Source of the DNA: Desulfococcaceae bacterium HSG9 | GTDB taxonomy: Bacteria; Desulfobacterota; Desulfobacteria; Desulfobacterales; JAUCGF01 | Reading direction: 5' to 3' | Length of the DNA: 45,593 nt | Assembly (NCBI GenBank): GCA_030378005.1 | Contig: JAUCGF010000006.1 | Location: 1-45,593, forward strand | Part shown: in pieces, positions 24,937 to 34,625 of the stretch | Numbering within the stretch: position 1 is the first letter of the stretch | Layout: each line of letters opens with the position of its first letter | Notes under the pieces: generated by a model | The model's input: only the letters and a program-made list of their open reading frames with translations | Told to the model about the DNA's origin: nothing | Databases searched by the model: none | Made by a program: the position numbers and the translations under genes

Positions 24937-25674
24937 ATGAAATGTCCTGGCCAAGATATGCAATATTGGAAACCGGGTGCGATTTTCGATGCAAAATGCC
25001 CTGAATGCGACCATACTGTAGAATTTTTCAAAGATGATACAGCGCGCACCTGTGATAAATGTGGCCATCGTTTCGCCAATCCCAAGCTGGATTTTGGATG
25101 CGCCGCTTATTGCCAATATGCCGAGCAATGTATCGGAACGCTTCCGCCTGAAATTGTCGCCCAGCAGCAAAACTTGCTTAAGGACCGGGTGGCAATCGAA
25201 ATGAAACGCTATTTTAAAACGGATTTTAAACGCATCAGCCATGCCACTCGCACAGCGCGTCATGCCGAACGCATCGGGCAAAATGAGAAAGGCGGTAATC
25301 TGGCGGTTATTCTGGTCGCCGCCTATCTCCATGACATCGGCATACCGGAATCGGAACGTAAACATAACAGCTCCGCAGCCAAATTTCATCAAGCAGAGGG
25401 GCCGCCCGTGGCGGAAGCCATTTTAACCAAATTAGGCGCGCATCAAGAATTGATTGATGAAGTGTGCGCTATTATCGGCCGCCATCATCATCCTGACCCT
25501 GATGGTTCAACCAATTTTAAAGTTGTCTATGATGCTGACCGAATTACCAATATTGAAGACCTGAATAAAGAAAACATGCAGGAACCCGCGGAAATTAAAA
25601 AAATAATTGATTCTGATTTTTTGACGGCCAGCGGACGCAAAGAAGCCCGAAAAACATTTGGACTGGAGGAATAA
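24937..25674 (+). CDS. HD-domain phosphohydrolase with N-terminal zinc ribbon
   Basis: 245 aa. The N-terminal part has three cysteine pairs (KCPECDH, CDKCGHR, CAAYCQYAEQC) consistent with a zinc ribbon or Fe-S site. The HD domain from residue 95 shows ISHATRTARHAERI, AAYLHDIGIPES, IGRHHHPDPDG and VVYDADRI, so the metal ligands are complete. HD enzymes of this type hydrolyse phosphodiesters or nucleotides; substrate unknown. It is one base from the next gene and downstream of hcp, a combination that suggests a role in nitrosative stress signalling. Confidence 0.85.
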   Translation: MKCPGQDMQYWKPGAIFDAKCPECDHTVEFFKDDTARTCDKCGHRFANPKLDFGCAAYCQYAEQCIGTLPPEIVAQQQNLLKDRVAIEMKRYFKTDFKRISHATRTARHAERIGQNEKGGNLAVILVAAYLHDIGIPESERKHNSSAAKFHQAEGPPVAEAILTKLGAHQELIDEVCAIIGRHHHPDPDGSTNFKVVYDADRITNIEDLNKENMQEPAEIKKIIDSDFLTASGRKEARKTFGLEE

Positions 25675-25675
25675 G

Positions 25676-26419
25676 ATGAAAGTATTACGGAAAATAATCG
25701 AAATTGACGATGAATTGTGTGATGGCTGTGGCCAATGTGTGCCATCCTGCGCCGAAGGCTCGCTGCAAATTATTGATGGCAAAGCGCGTGTTGTGGCGGA
25801 TAATCTGTGTGATGGTTTAGGAGCCTGTCTCGGTGAATGCCCTACGGGTGCTCTCAGTATCGTTGAGCGGGAAGCGGATGAATTTGATGAAGTGGCGGTT
25901 GAAAAATTTCTTGAGGCCAAGGCTGAAGAAGCGACTCCTCCGCCTGAAGCGGGGTTGATGCCTTGCGGATGTCCTTCCACCCAAATTCAAAGTTTTGCAC
26001 CGGCAACATCGTGTCAACAAGCCAACCAGCCGACAACGATCACCGGTGGCGATTCGGCACTGTCACATTGGCCGATTCAAATTCGCCTGATACCTGCCAA
26101 AGCACCATTTTTAAAGGGTGCTGACATCCTTGTTCTGGCTGATTGTTGCGGAGTCTCTTTCCCTACGCTTCACAATGATTTCCTAAAAGGCAAAGCAGTG
26201 CTGATGGGATGTCCTAAATTTGATGATATACAGAGCTATATTGACAAATTTGCGGAAATTTTCAGTGTTGCTCAAATTAAAAGCGTAACAAGTATGGTAA
26301 TGGAAGTCCCCTGTTGTTCCGGTTTGCCGATAATTGTAAAACAAGGAATGGAAAAAGCCGGTGTGAATCTTCCGATTAAGGAAGTGGTTATCAGCACCAG
26401 AGGTAAATTATTAGCTTAA
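25676..26419 (+). CDS. Two-[4Fe-4S] ferredoxin-domain protein linked to Hcp
   Basis: 247 aa from the ATG at 25676 (ggaggaataagATG). Residues 8-62 contain two clusters of cysteines, LCDGCGQCVPSCAEG and LCDGLGACLGECPTG. The middle is a linker with MPCGCPSTQIQSF, and the C-terminal half (from 120) contains LADCCGVSFPT, VLMGCPKFDD and VPCCSGLP, resembling the cysteine-rich iron-sulfur domain of ferredoxin-like partners. It probably passes electrons to Hcp in the cytoplasm. It closes the rightward gene group. Confidence 0.87.
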   Translation: MKVLRKIIEIDDELCDGCGQCVPSCAEGSLQIIDGKARVVADNLCDGLGACLGECPTGALSIVEREADEFDEVAVEKFLEAKAEEATPPPEAGLMPCGCPSTQIQSFAPATSCQQANQPTTITGGDSALSHWPIQIRLIPAKAPFLKGADILVLADCCGVSFPTLHNDFLKGKAVLMGCPKFDDIQSYIDKFAEIFSVAQIKSVTSMVMEVPCCSGLPIIVKQGMEKAGVNLPIKEVVISTRGKLLA

Positions 26420-26475
26420 AGAGTGCCCTTTATATGAGTTAAAAGTAGTTGTTTGCACTTTCTATCTTTTAATCT

Positions 26476-26514
26476 GAATGTAGCGCAATCTGTCTGAAAG
26501 ATTACGCTACATTC
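26476..26514. terminator. Palindrome between convergent genes
   Basis: GAATGTAGCGCAATCT and AGATTACGCTACATTC form a 16-base stem with a single G-T mismatch, between the ferredoxin gene and the convergent amidohydrolase gene. It may terminate transcription in both directions, though T tracts are weak. Confidence 0.6.
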
Positions 26515-26546
26515 AAAAAAGTGCTGACTGGTAAATGAGGGACCCT

Positions 26547-28130
26547 TTAAATTTTCTCTTTTCTCCCCGCGTAACCATTCCAGAGCATCCCCATAAGCCC
26601 CATGCCGGGTTGATATTCTTTCCCATGTAAAAATAATTTTTCCACACTTAAAGAACGAAGGTTCCTGGGATCAAGTTTTAGAGGATCTTGGTTCAGGATT
26701 ACCATATCCGCTATTTTTCCTTTTTCCAAACTCCCGCGTTCTTTTTCGTCAAAGGTCGTCCAGGCCACTTCGGTGGTAAACATTTTGAGTGCATCAATAA
26801 TCGAAACCGATTGTTCCGGATTATATGGATGATTACATGCCCCATAGATTCCTTCAATCGGATCCGGATCAATCACGGGCGCATCCGAGCCGCCGCTGAG
26901 ATGGATACCTGCATCTAAAATCAATTGCAACGGCGAGCTTTGCAGAACCCGTGAACCCAAAATGTCTTGCAGGTATTCCTCAGGCTCTAAAGGGCTGATT
27001 AAAAATCCGGGTTGAAGGGTAATCCCAATGCCCAATTCGGCTATTTTTTCCATGTCATCAGGATGAATCATGCACGCATGAATGATTGTATGCCGGTGGT
27101 CCTCACGGGGATAATCGCGCAACGCGGCTTCAATCGCACTCACCGCCCGAGAAACGGCCGCATCCCCAATGGCATGCATTGCAATCTGTAATCCGGCACG
27201 ATTGGCCAGTTTGGCAAACTCAAATACATCTTCTTCGCTTTGGAAAAAATGCCCCGTATTATCCGGGTCGTTGCTGTATGGTTTATGCAATGCGGCGTCA
27301 CATGCGCCAAAGCACCCATCAAGTGCTGTGGCGAAACATCCCCCCATACGCGGCAAATTTCGTTTGAGTACCTTCTTTGTATCCATGGTTTGAAAAAACA
27401 GCCGCGTTTGAAATTGATTTTTGCGAGTTTGGGCCTTTGCAATCAAACTCACTAACGTCACATCAATGTCTCTGGGAAAACCGATGCCTTCGGCCGCATG
27501 AATGAGTCCGATCCCTTTTTCAGCTAACAGATCAAACCCTTTGATGATGCTTTTAACCATATCTATCGGAGGAACCAGTGATGTCGCATAATCCGTGCCT
27601 GCGAAATAGGCTTCCAGAAACAGATGCCCGGTATCTGCGAAAAAACCGGGAGTTTTTTTAACCTTGTCAGGAAATTTTTCGATCATTTTTGTATTACAAA
27701 TCGCCGAGTGTCCATCGTAACAAACAATAATCAAGGGGATATCAGAACAGACTTCATCTAATTCTTCCCGGACAATCAGTCGTTTTTCTATAACACGATG
27801 CTTAGACGCCCCGAAGGCGATAAGCGCCTTCTTTTTTTTATTTTGAACCATGTAATCTTGAATGATTGCCTGGATTCCCCGAATGTCTTTCGCTTTTCGC
27901 ACATCAAAATAAGAGACGGCGATCAAAGCCCAATTCGAAAAATGTATATGCCCATCCCCAAAAGAAGGCATCAAAACACGCTTGCCTAATTCCACACTTA
28001 TATCATCTTTTTTGTATTCCAAAGGTAAGGAGTCACCCAAATGGACAATTCGTCCCCGATCCTCAACAAGATATTTGAAAATATGGTTATCTTTATCTAA
28101 GGATATGATTTTTCCATGGTAAATACGCAT
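26547..28130 (-). CDS. Amidohydrolase family protein (YtcJ-like)
   Basis: 527 aa. Metal-binding motifs of the amidohydrolase 3 group are visible: SFGDGHIHFS near residue 60, MHAIGDAAVS near 322, HACMIHPDDM near 352 and the aspartate in LSGGSDAPVIDPDP near 425. The N-terminal beta sandwich (KIISLDKDN, GRIVHLG) and the closing KGKIADMVILNQDP match. It would hydrolyse an amide or ester of unknown identity in the cytoplasm. It is monocistronic, convergent with the hcp group. Confidence 0.88.
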   Translation of the reverse strand: MRIYHGKIISLDKDNHIFKYLVEDRGRIVHLGDSLPLEYKKDDISVELGKRVLMPSFGDGHIHFSNWALIAVSYFDVRKAKDIRGIQAIIQDYMVQNKKKKALIAFGASKHRVIEKRLIVREELDEVCSDIPLIIVCYDGHSAICNTKMIEKFPDKVKKTPGFFADTGHLFLEAYFAGTDYATSLVPPIDMVKSIIKGFDLLAEKGIGLIHAAEGIGFPRDIDVTLVSLIAKAQTRKNQFQTRLFFQTMDTKKVLKRNLPRMGGCFATALDGCFGACDAALHKPYSNDPDNTGHFFQSEEDVFEFAKLANRAGLQIAMHAIGDAAVSRAVSAIEAALRDYPREDHRHTIIHACMIHPDDMEKIAELGIGITLQPGFLISPLEPEEYLQDILGSRVLQSSPLQLILDAGIHLSGGSDAPVIDPDPIEGIYGACNHPYNPEQSVSIIDALKMFTTEVAWTTFDEKERGSLEKGKIADMVILNQDPLKLDPRNLRSLSVEKLFLHGKEYQPGMGLMGMLWNGYAGRKEKI

Positions 28131-28201
28131 AGCTTTTTATGAATTGATTTTTGAGCCGTTATGGATAGGCTTTCCTGAAGAAATCAATGCTATTCAATTA
28201 T

Positions 28202-28367
28202 AGCAGAATGTAACCGTTTAATTCCCACCCGCCATCGTTCCCATGCTCCGGCGTTGGAACGTCTTACGCCGCATCCTGAAAGCTTGAATTAATACTGATT
28301 TGGTCAAAATATAAGGTTCCCACGCCAGAACATGGGAACCAGAGGAGGTATTACAGCAGAATGTAAC
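28202..28367. repeat. Palindrome-bearing segment flanked by 13-bp direct repeats
   Basis: AGCAGAATGTAAC occurs at 28202-28214 and 28355-28367. Between them are GTTCCCATGCTCCGGCG (from 28237) and a GGTTCCCACGCCAGAAC... partner (28315-28340) that can pair. It resembles an inserted repeat with a duplicated target, in the gap between sdhB and the amidohydrolase gene. Confidence 0.65.
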
Positions 28368-28400
28368 GGTCAGCGGTGTTGCTCACATTTATAAGACGTT

Positions 28401-29171
28401 TTATTCGACCGTTGAAAAGAAGCTCGCCTTTAAAAATTCCCGGTTCAGGCGGGCGATATTCACAATTGAAATTTCTTTGGGGCATACCGCTTCACACTCT
28501 TTTTCATTGGAACAGTTGCCAAACCCGCACCTGTCCATGGTGTTGACCATCGACCAGGCTCTTTGTGCCGCTTCGGGCTTGCCTTGAGGAAGGAGCGCCA
28601 ATTGCGATACTTTGGCACTGACAAACAACATCGCGGAACTGTTGGGACAGGCGGCCACACATGCACCGCATCCGATGCACGCGGCCGCATCCATCGCTTT
28701 GTCAGCGATTTCCTGTGAAATCGGAATGGCATTGGCATCGGGAGCGCCGCCGGCGTTCATCGACACATAGCCGCCGGACTGAATGATTTTATCAAAAGCG
28801 CTGCGATCTACAATCAGGTCTTTGATAATCGGAAAAGCGCGTGAACGCCACGGTTCCACTACAATGGTCGCGCCGTTTTTAAATTTGCGCATGTGCAGTT
28901 GACAAAGCGTCATCGCTTTTTCCGGTCCGTGTGCATGTCCGTTGATAACTGCACCGCACATGCCGCATATCCCCTCACGACAGTCATTATCAAATTCAAC
29001 AGGTTCTCGGCCGGTCAGCGTCAGGTCTTCGTTGACCACATCCAGCATTTCCAGAAAAGACATGTGTGTGGAGATATTTTTTACATCAATCGTTTCCAGG
29101 CGGCCTTTAACGTCAGCACCTTTTTGACGCCATACTTTTAATGTGATATCAATGGTGTCGTTTTCTCGCAT
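28401..29171 (-). CDS. sdhB: Succinate dehydrogenase/fumarate reductase iron-sulfur subunit
   Basis: 256 aa. The [2Fe-2S] site is C64, C69, C72 and C90 ([11 protein letters not shown] ... TLC). The [4Fe-4S] site is [12 protein letters not shown]; the [3Fe-4S] site is in [17 protein letters not shown]. It wires electrons between the flavoprotein and the quinone pool. Its ATG overlaps the stop of sdhA by one base. In sulfate-reducing and related anaerobes the enzyme can run in either direction, so fumarate reductase is possible. Confidence 0.96.
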   Translation of the reverse strand: MRENDTIDITLKVWRQKGADVKGRLETIDVKNISTHMSFLEMLDVVNEDLTLTGREPVEFDNDCREGICGMCGAVINGHAHGPEKAMTLCQLHMRKFKNGATIVVEPWRSRAFPIIKDLIVDRSAFDKIIQSGGYVSMNAGGAPDANAIPISQEIADKAMDAAACIGCGACVAACPNSSAMLFVSAKVSQLALLPQGKPEAAQRAWSMVNTMDRCGFGNCSNEKECEAVCPKEISIVNIARLNREFLKASFFSTVE

Positions 29172-31096
29172 TATTTATAACTCCTTTGCGTCAAGGCAAT
29201 ATTTTCAAAAACAAGCGGTTCTTTATGAAATTCCGGCGGTTTGCCTGAACCTTTATATTCCCAGGCTGCTGTATGGCAATACTCTTCATCAATACGCAGG
29301 GCTTCTCCTTCTTCGGTTTTTGACTCTTCACGGAAATGTCCGCCGCAGGATTCTTTACGCACAAGCGCATCGGTTACCATCACTTGGGCAAATTCAAGAA
29401 AATCGGCTAAACGTCCCGCTTTTTGCAGGCTGAGATTATAATCGTCAGCCGAGCCTGGAACACGCACATTTTCCCAAAATTCGGTTTGAAGCTCCTTAAT
29501 GCGCTGCAAAGCTTCAGTCAATCCGGCTTCATTACGCGCCATACCGCAATAATTCCATGTAATCTGACCGAGTTCACGATGAATTTCATCAACGGTGCGC
29601 TTACCTTTATTATTAAGAAAACTCTTAATGCGTGTGTCAACGGCGTCTGCCGCCTCCTTAAAGGCCGGATGGTCAGTGGTGGCGGATGGCCGCACTGTGC
29701 CGGCGAGATAGGGGCCGATGGTGTAAGGCAATACGAAATAGCCGTCAGCCAATCCCTGCATCAACGCACTGGCTCCCAAGCGGTTGGCTCCGTGGTCGGA
29801 AAAGTTGGCTTCGCCAATAACAAAAAGGCCCGGTACGTTGCTCATTAGATCATAATCGACCCACAACCCGCCCATGGTGTAATGGGAGGCCGGATAGATC
29901 ATCATCGGCGTTTTATAAGGATCGTCATCAATGATATTGGCATACATATCAAACAGGTTGCCATATTTCTTGGCGATTACATCCTTACCGTCTCTTTTAA
30001 TGGCATCTTTGAAATCAAGATACACCGCATAGCCGGTTGCGCCCACACCATTGCCGCGGTCACATTGTTCTTTGGCATTGCGTGAGGCGACATCACGAGG
30101 CACAAGGTTGCCAAAGCTGGGATATTTTTCTTCAAGATAATAGTTGCGCTCATTTTCCGGAATTGCGTTGGGCGGCCGTTTATCATCCTGATTTCTCGGC
30201 ACCCAGACGCGGCCATCATTACGCAGGCTTTCGCTCATCAATGTCAATTTTGACTGGTAATCACCACTTTGAGGAATGCAGGTAGGGTGAATCTGAGTGA
30301 AACAGGGGTTGGCTAAAAAAGCGCCTTTACGGTACGCGTGCATGGCAGCGCCCACATTACAGGATGTGGCGTTGGTCGAAAGATAAAAAACATTCCCATA
30401 GCCGCCGGTGGCCAAAACAACGGCATCGGCAATGTGGCGTTCATATTCGCCGTTCACCAGATTGCGAGCGATTATGCCGCGCGCCTGTCCGTCAATCAAA
30501 ACCAAATCGGACATCTCGCGACGTGGGAACATCAACACTTTACCGGCTGCAATTTGACGTGACAAAGAGCTGTAAGCGCCGAGAAGCAATTGCTGGCCGG
30601 TCTGGCCGCGCGCATAAAACGTTCGTGACACCTGAGCGCCGCCAAAACTGCGATTAGCCAAAAGGCCGCCGTAATCCCGCGCAAAAGGTACTCCCTGGGC
30701 AACGCATTGGTCAATGATATTGGTACTTAATTGGGCCAAACGATAGGTATTGGCTTCACGAGAACGATAGTCGCCGCCTTTGATTGTGTCATAAAATAAG
30801 CGCCAGGTGCTGTCACCATCATTGGGATAGTTTTTAGCCGCATTGATGCCGCCCTGAGCGGCAATACTGTGGGCGCGGCGCGGACTGTCTTGGATACAAA
30901 AACTTTTAACATTGTAGCCGAGTTCCGCCAATGTGGCGGCCGCGGATGCTCCGGCCAGGCCGGTTCCCACGACGATGATATTAAACTTTCGTTTGTTTGC
31001 GGGATTCACCAGCTTAATTGTGGAACGATAGCGATTCCATTTTTCCGTGAGCGGTCCTCCCGGAACTTTACCATCTGGTTGCATGGACATCTCCAT
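29171..31096 (-). CDS. sdhA: Succinate dehydrogenase/fumarate reductase flavoprotein subunit
   Basis: 641 aa. Dinucleotide fold [15 protein letters not shown] at residues 42-56; covalent-FAD histidine His76 in [11 protein letters not shown]; substrate-site motif [15 protein letters not shown] and the [14 protein letters not shown] segment. Size and sequence features match the Bacillus/epsilon type of enzyme rather than the E. coli type. Catalyses succinate/fumarate interconversion at the cytoplasmic face of the membrane. Central gene of sdhCAB. Confidence 0.96.
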   Translation of the reverse strand: MEMSMQPDGKVPGGPLTEKWNRYRSTIKLVNPANKRKFNIIVVGTGLAGASAAATLAELGYNVKSFCIQDSPRRAHSIAAQGGINAAKNYPNDGDSTWRLFYDTIKGGDYRSREANTYRLAQLSTNIIDQCVAQGVPFARDYGGLLANRSFGGAQVSRTFYARGQTGQQLLLGAYSSLSRQIAAGKVLMFPRREMSDLVLIDGQARGIIARNLVNGEYERHIADAVVLATGGYGNVFYLSTNATSCNVGAAMHAYRKGAFLANPCFTQIHPTCIPQSGDYQSKLTLMSESLRNDGRVWVPRNQDDKRPPNAIPENERNYYLEEKYPSFGNLVPRDVASRNAKEQCDRGNGVGATGYAVYLDFKDAIKRDGKDVIAKKYGNLFDMYANIIDDDPYKTPMMIYPASHYTMGGLWVDYDLMSNVPGLFVIGEANFSDHGANRLGASALMQGLADGYFVLPYTIGPYLAGTVRPSATTDHPAFKEAADAVDTRIKSFLNNKGKRTVDEIHRELGQITWNYCGMARNEAGLTEALQRIKELQTEFWENVRVPGSADDYNLSLQKAGRLADFLEFAQVMVTDALVRKESCGGHFREESKTEEGEALRIDEEYCHTAAWEYKGSGKPPEFHKEPLVFENIALTQRSYK

Positions 31097-31217
31097 TTTG
31101 AAGTTTGAAGTTTTAAGTGTAAAGTTTCAAGTTACCCTCTTTTCGGAGGAGGTGTGCAGAAAATTCAGGGTGCGTCACAGCATCACAAATTGAAAATTAT
31201 GCATAACTTAAACCTTA

Positions 31218-31859
31218 TCAACCCATAAAAGCGATATACAAAGGTAAAAACCCGAAACCGATGCCGAAAATAAGGCTAAGGAAAATTCCTATACCTTTGA
31301 CAGACGGCATATATTTCGGATGATTGAATCCCAGGGTTTGAAATAAACTCCAAAACCCGTGACTGACATGAATCGCGACTACGACCATAGCAACTGTGTA
31401 GATCAATATATAAAGCGGGCTGGCAAAGGTGCTGGCGACGATATGAAAAATCGTTGTTTCGGTTTTATCCACAAAATGAAAATCGCCTAAGTGCAAAATG
31501 ACGAATAACAAAATCAAAAACCCCGTGTAAGGCATTGTCATTGAGCCGATTGTCCGGCCGCCGGCGTTTTTCTTAACGACGTAGGCATCCGGCCGCGCTT
31601 TAAAGTTTTGAAAAAACAGCACTGTACCGGTGGTAATATGCACGATAGCAAACAATAAAAGCCCATATTCGGCAAGCGTGATAAGCGCCCCCATAGTGTG
31701 CAGTTTTTCAGCATACAGGTTGAAACTGTCTTTGCCGCCATAAATGGTCAAATTACCAACGAGATGAGCCGTTAAAAAACCGATAAACCCCAAACCGGTG
31801 AGTGTCATCATCAATTTTTTACCGATTGAAGATGATAAAGTCATAATAATCCAATTCAT
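31218..31859 (-). CDS. sdhC: Succinate dehydrogenase cytochrome b558 subunit
   Basis: 213 aa from the ATG at 31859, which has GGAGG six bases upstream (an in-frame TTG at 31871 is inside that site and is rejected). Five hydrophobic helices with conserved histidines (TAHLVGNLTIY, LFAIVHITTG, VILHLGDFHF, AIHVSHGFW) as expected for the di-haem anchor that binds both haems and quinone. The sdhC-sdhA-sdhB order and the lack of an sdhD fit the di-haem class. The gap to sdhA (31097-31217) holds only repetitive AT-rich sequence. Confidence 0.94.
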   Translation of the reverse strand: MNWIIMTLSSSIGKKLMMTLTGLGFIGFLTAHLVGNLTIYGGKDSFNLYAEKLHTMGALITLAEYGLLLFAIVHITTGTVLFFQNFKARPDAYVVKKNAGGRTIGSMTMPYTGFLILLFVILHLGDFHFVDKTETTIFHIVASTFASPLYILIYTVAMVVVAIHVSHGFWSLFQTLGFNHPKYMPSVKGIGIFLSLIFGIGFGFLPLYIAFMG

Positions 31860-32067
31860 TTTAGCCTCCAAAAATAGTAATTCATAAACAAACCGTACCG
31901 ATTAGATTTTTTTGGTAATAATGTCAATAAATTTTTGTATCCCAAACATAAGGCGGGCGAGTTAAAAAAGGATAATACATTTTTTATTATGTTTCGTATA
32001 AGGATGGCCAATGTTCTTGACACATCGTTTCAGTTGGTATATAATTTTTTGTCTATACTGATTATTA

Positions 32068-32203
32068 TCAATGAAAAGTTTAGGAACGCAAAAATTAAGC
32101 GTAGCGATTTTTTGCATCCGGTTCCCCTGGAGACTTGCCGATTCAGGGGCTGGCAAAAAACCACTTCGCTTATTTTTTGCGCTTCATGCCATATTTTCAG
32201 GCA
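32068..32203. mobile_element. Degenerate family A miniature element, copy 4
   Basis: The body (gaacgcaaaaattaagcgtagcgatttttt and onward to cttcatgccatattttcaggca) aligns along the whole length of copy 1, but the left end has decayed (tcaatgaaaagtttagg) and the right terminal repeat is missing. It sits in the 31860-32360 gap between sdhC and tolQ, which otherwise shows no gene. Confidence 0.75.
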
Positions 32204-32360
32204 GGATGTCGCGAACTGTTGCAAAAAAGCAGGCAGCTTTCCACTTTACATATCTTGCATTATGGTGTAACCATAAAATATAAATTGGCTGAATGGTGAA
32301 GGGGGATATAAATCATATTTTATATTATATTTTGTACAAAACTGAACGAAATTATTTAAA

Positions 32361-33089
32361 ATGACACAGCAGACTGATATTATCAACATGATTATCAATG
32401 CGGGGCTGATGGTCCAATTTGTGCTGATGCTTCTTTTGTTTTTTTCGGCTATGTCATGGGCCATTATGATTATTAAGTACCGATACTTAAAGAAGGCTTT
32501 CAGGGAATCCGCTTATTTCACAGATTTTTTTTGGCGAAGCCGTGATTTTGCCGATGCGTATGGTAAAGCGCGTAAACTTACGAAAAGCCCGGTTGCCCGA
32601 ATTTTCAGTGTAGGTTATTTAGAACTGCAAAAATTAAGTCAGTCTGGCGCACCGTTGTCCGGGAAATCATCCGGTTCGAACAAACCGACTTTGAGCGGCC
32701 GTTTTGCCGGCACTGACACGGTTCAGCGTGCGTTGCGACGGGCGATTAACACCGAAATCACGCGCATGACTCAAATGGTGCCTTTTTTAGCCACTACCGG
32801 CAATACGGCTCCGTTTATCGGTTTGTTCGGAACGGTCTGGGGAATCATGAATTCTTTCCATGATATCGGGGCGAAAGGTTCGGCCTCATTGGCTGCGGTA
32901 GCACCCGGCATTTCCGAAGCATTGATTGCCACAGCCGCCGGCTTGGCGGCCGCCATTCCAGCGGTCATCGCTTTCAATTTTTTTATGCAAAAAATACGGA
33001 TCATTGAAACCGAACTGCAAAGTTTTGCAGCCGATTTTTTAAATATCATAGATCGTGACCTCATCAGAGATAAGGAAGAAGACGATTAA
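32361..33089 (+). CDS. tolQ: TolQ proton-channel subunit
   Basis: 242 aa. Three membrane segments: residues 14-36 (AGLMVQFVLMLLLFF), then about 145-167 (TTGNTAPFIGLFGTVWGIMNSF) and 180-205 (ISEALIATAAGLAAAIPAVIAF), the last two with the conserved TolQ/ExbB pore sequences. It forms the inner-membrane motor with TolR, using proton flow to drive outer-membrane constriction at division. First gene of the tol-pal cluster; its stop shares one base with the tolR start. Confidence 0.93.
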   Translation: MTQQTDIINMIINAGLMVQFVLMLLLFFSAMSWAIMIIKYRYLKKAFRESAYFTDFFWRSRDFADAYGKARKLTKSPVARIFSVGYLELQKLSQSGAPLSGKSSGSNKPTLSGRFAGTDTVQRALRRAINTEITRMTQMVPFLATTGNTAPFIGLFGTVWGIMNSFHDIGAKGSASLAAVAPGISEALIATAAGLAAAIPAVIAFNFFMQKIRIIETELQSFAADFLNIIDRDLIRDKEEDD

Positions 33090-33532
33090 TGGCGATGGGA
33101 AGCAACCACGACCGGTTGATGTCTGATATCAATGTCACACCGTTTGTTGATGTCATGCTTGTGCTGCTGATTATTTTTATGGTAACAGCGCCGATGATGA
33201 TTCAAGGTGTGAATATCGCGTTACCACAAACCACATCTAAGCCGCTGGTTTCCGAACAGGAACCGCTGGTGATTAATATTGATAATAAAGGCAAGATATT
33301 TATTATTGATACGGAAGTGAACTTTGATCGTTTACAACCTCAATTGAGCGGGATGCTCAATGCTCGTGAAGACCGCACCGTGTATCTGCGGGCTGATAAA
33401 CAACTCACTTATGGTATTGTTGTTCGGGTGATGGCTGAAATCAAACGTGCCGGTGTTGAAAAACTTGGTATGGTCACCGAACCGGCGTCTGAAAATAAGA
33501 AAAAACGAAAGGCTGAAAAAAGTAGCCAATAA
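33089..33532 (+). CDS. tolR: TolR proton-channel/periplasmic subunit
   Basis: 147 aa. One membrane helix near residues 15-35 (DINVTPFVDVMLVLLIIFMV) that contains the essential pore aspartate, followed by a periplasmic domain with VYLRADKQLTYGIVV. The basic tail KKKRKAEK is unusual for a periplasmic C-terminus. Partner of TolQ. Confidence 0.94.
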   Translation: MAMGSNHDRLMSDINVTPFVDVMLVLLIIFMVTAPMMIQGVNIALPQTTSKPLVSEQEPLVINIDNKGKIFIIDTEVNFDRLQPQLSGMLNAREDRTVYLRADKQLTYGIVVRVMAEIKRAGVEKLGMVTEPASENKKKRKAEKSSQ

Positions 33533-33578
33533 AAAATTATCTGAAGCAGACCATGCTGAAAAAAAAGCGGTTAAAGTT

Positions 33579-34544
33579 ATGGAACGAGAAGAACGCACAC
33601 TTTTATTAACGTTTGGTGTTTCTCTGCTATGCCACGCAATCTTTTTCGGATTGATGCTATTTTGGCCTTCACAAAGCCCGGCACGTTTTAAGGCGCCATC
33701 CGCTATACATGTTGATATGGTGTCTCTGCCGGCACCGATTAATGATGTGCAAACCGCCATAGAACCAGAATCGGCTGCAACAGACCCGGTACCCGTGGAA
33801 GCAGCACCTCAGCCGCCTAAGCCGGATGAAATTAAACCCTTGATCCCGGAACCGGAAATAAAAATTCCTGAAAAAACAGAACCTGAGGTTAAAATTGAAG
33901 AACCTGAAAAAATTCCCGATAAACCACCCAAACATATTCAAGCAAAAGTTAAACCTAAGCCTGATAAACTGCCAAATAAGATTGTGTCATTAACACCGAA
34001 AAAGAAGACGCCTAAACCAAAACTTAAACCTAAAACGGCTTTAAAACAGAAAACGCAAAAATCTTCAAATGTAATAAAACAGGCCATCGCCAAACTTGAG
34101 ACGTCAAAAAAAAAAGCCTCTTACGACCCTGTCAAGGCTAAACTTGACGGTTTAAGAAAAAAGCTTGGCAAAATTAAAAATACCGATACACCCAAAAGAA
34201 GCGAGGGAACTTATAGCGGCCAGTCACGAGGTAAATTCAGCCTTGCACTTGCCGGCAAATTGAATATTTATAAATACGGTCCTTTACGTGACAGCATCGT
34301 ACAAAACTGGGCGTTTAACCCTGGTTTAGCAGGTGGTGGCACTGATTTAGAAGTTCAGCTCCTTGTTAAAATTATGGCTAACGGAAAAATAGGCAGCATT
34401 GAATATGTAAAACGATCCGGAAACGCTATGCTTGATGAATCGGCTTATCGGGCGATTAAAAAATCTGACCCGTTGCCGCGTCTTCCTAAGGGGCTGCCCT
34501 ATTATGAAATTGTTATGGGGTTTGGCCCATCCGGCTTAAATTGA
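33579..34544 (+). CDS. tolA: TolA energy-transducing protein
   Basis: 321 aa from the ATG at 33579 (MEREERTLLLTFGVSLLCHA). Earlier in-frame starts (from 33447) overlap tolR and lack ribosome-binding sites. One N-terminal membrane helix, then a proline-, lysine- and glutamate-rich stalk (residues 60-190, PKPKLKPKT type), then a C-terminal TonB/TolA domain from about 220 (SIVQNWAFNPGL, LVKIMANGKIGSIEYVKRSG). It spans the periplasm and carries motor energy to the TolB-Pal complex. Stalk is low-complexity as expected. Confidence 0.88.
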   Translation: MEREERTLLLTFGVSLLCHAIFFGLMLFWPSQSPARFKAPSAIHVDMVSLPAPINDVQTAIEPESAATDPVPVEAAPQPPKPDEIKPLIPEPEIKIPEKTEPEVKIEEPEKIPDKPPKHIQAKVKPKPDKLPNKIVSLTPKKKTPKPKLKPKTALKQKTQKSSNVIKQAIAKLETSKKKASYDPVKAKLDGLRKKLGKIKNTDTPKRSEGTYSGQSRGKFSLALAGKLNIYKYGPLRDSIVQNWAFNPGLAGGGTDLEVQLLVKIMANGKIGSIEYVKRSGNAMLDESAYRAIKKSDPLPRLPKGLPYYEIVMGFGPSGLN

Positions 34545-34625
34545 CAGGTGATTGTATTAACCTCTGTAATTTCAAACAATCCGGTTTAAAAAGACCGGAT
34601 TTAAAGGTAAAAACTGGAATATAAT

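Noticed and set aside
30037..31108. Plus-strand ORFs opposite sdhA
   Set aside because: Long antisense frames are a by-product of sdhA codon use; no supporting signals.
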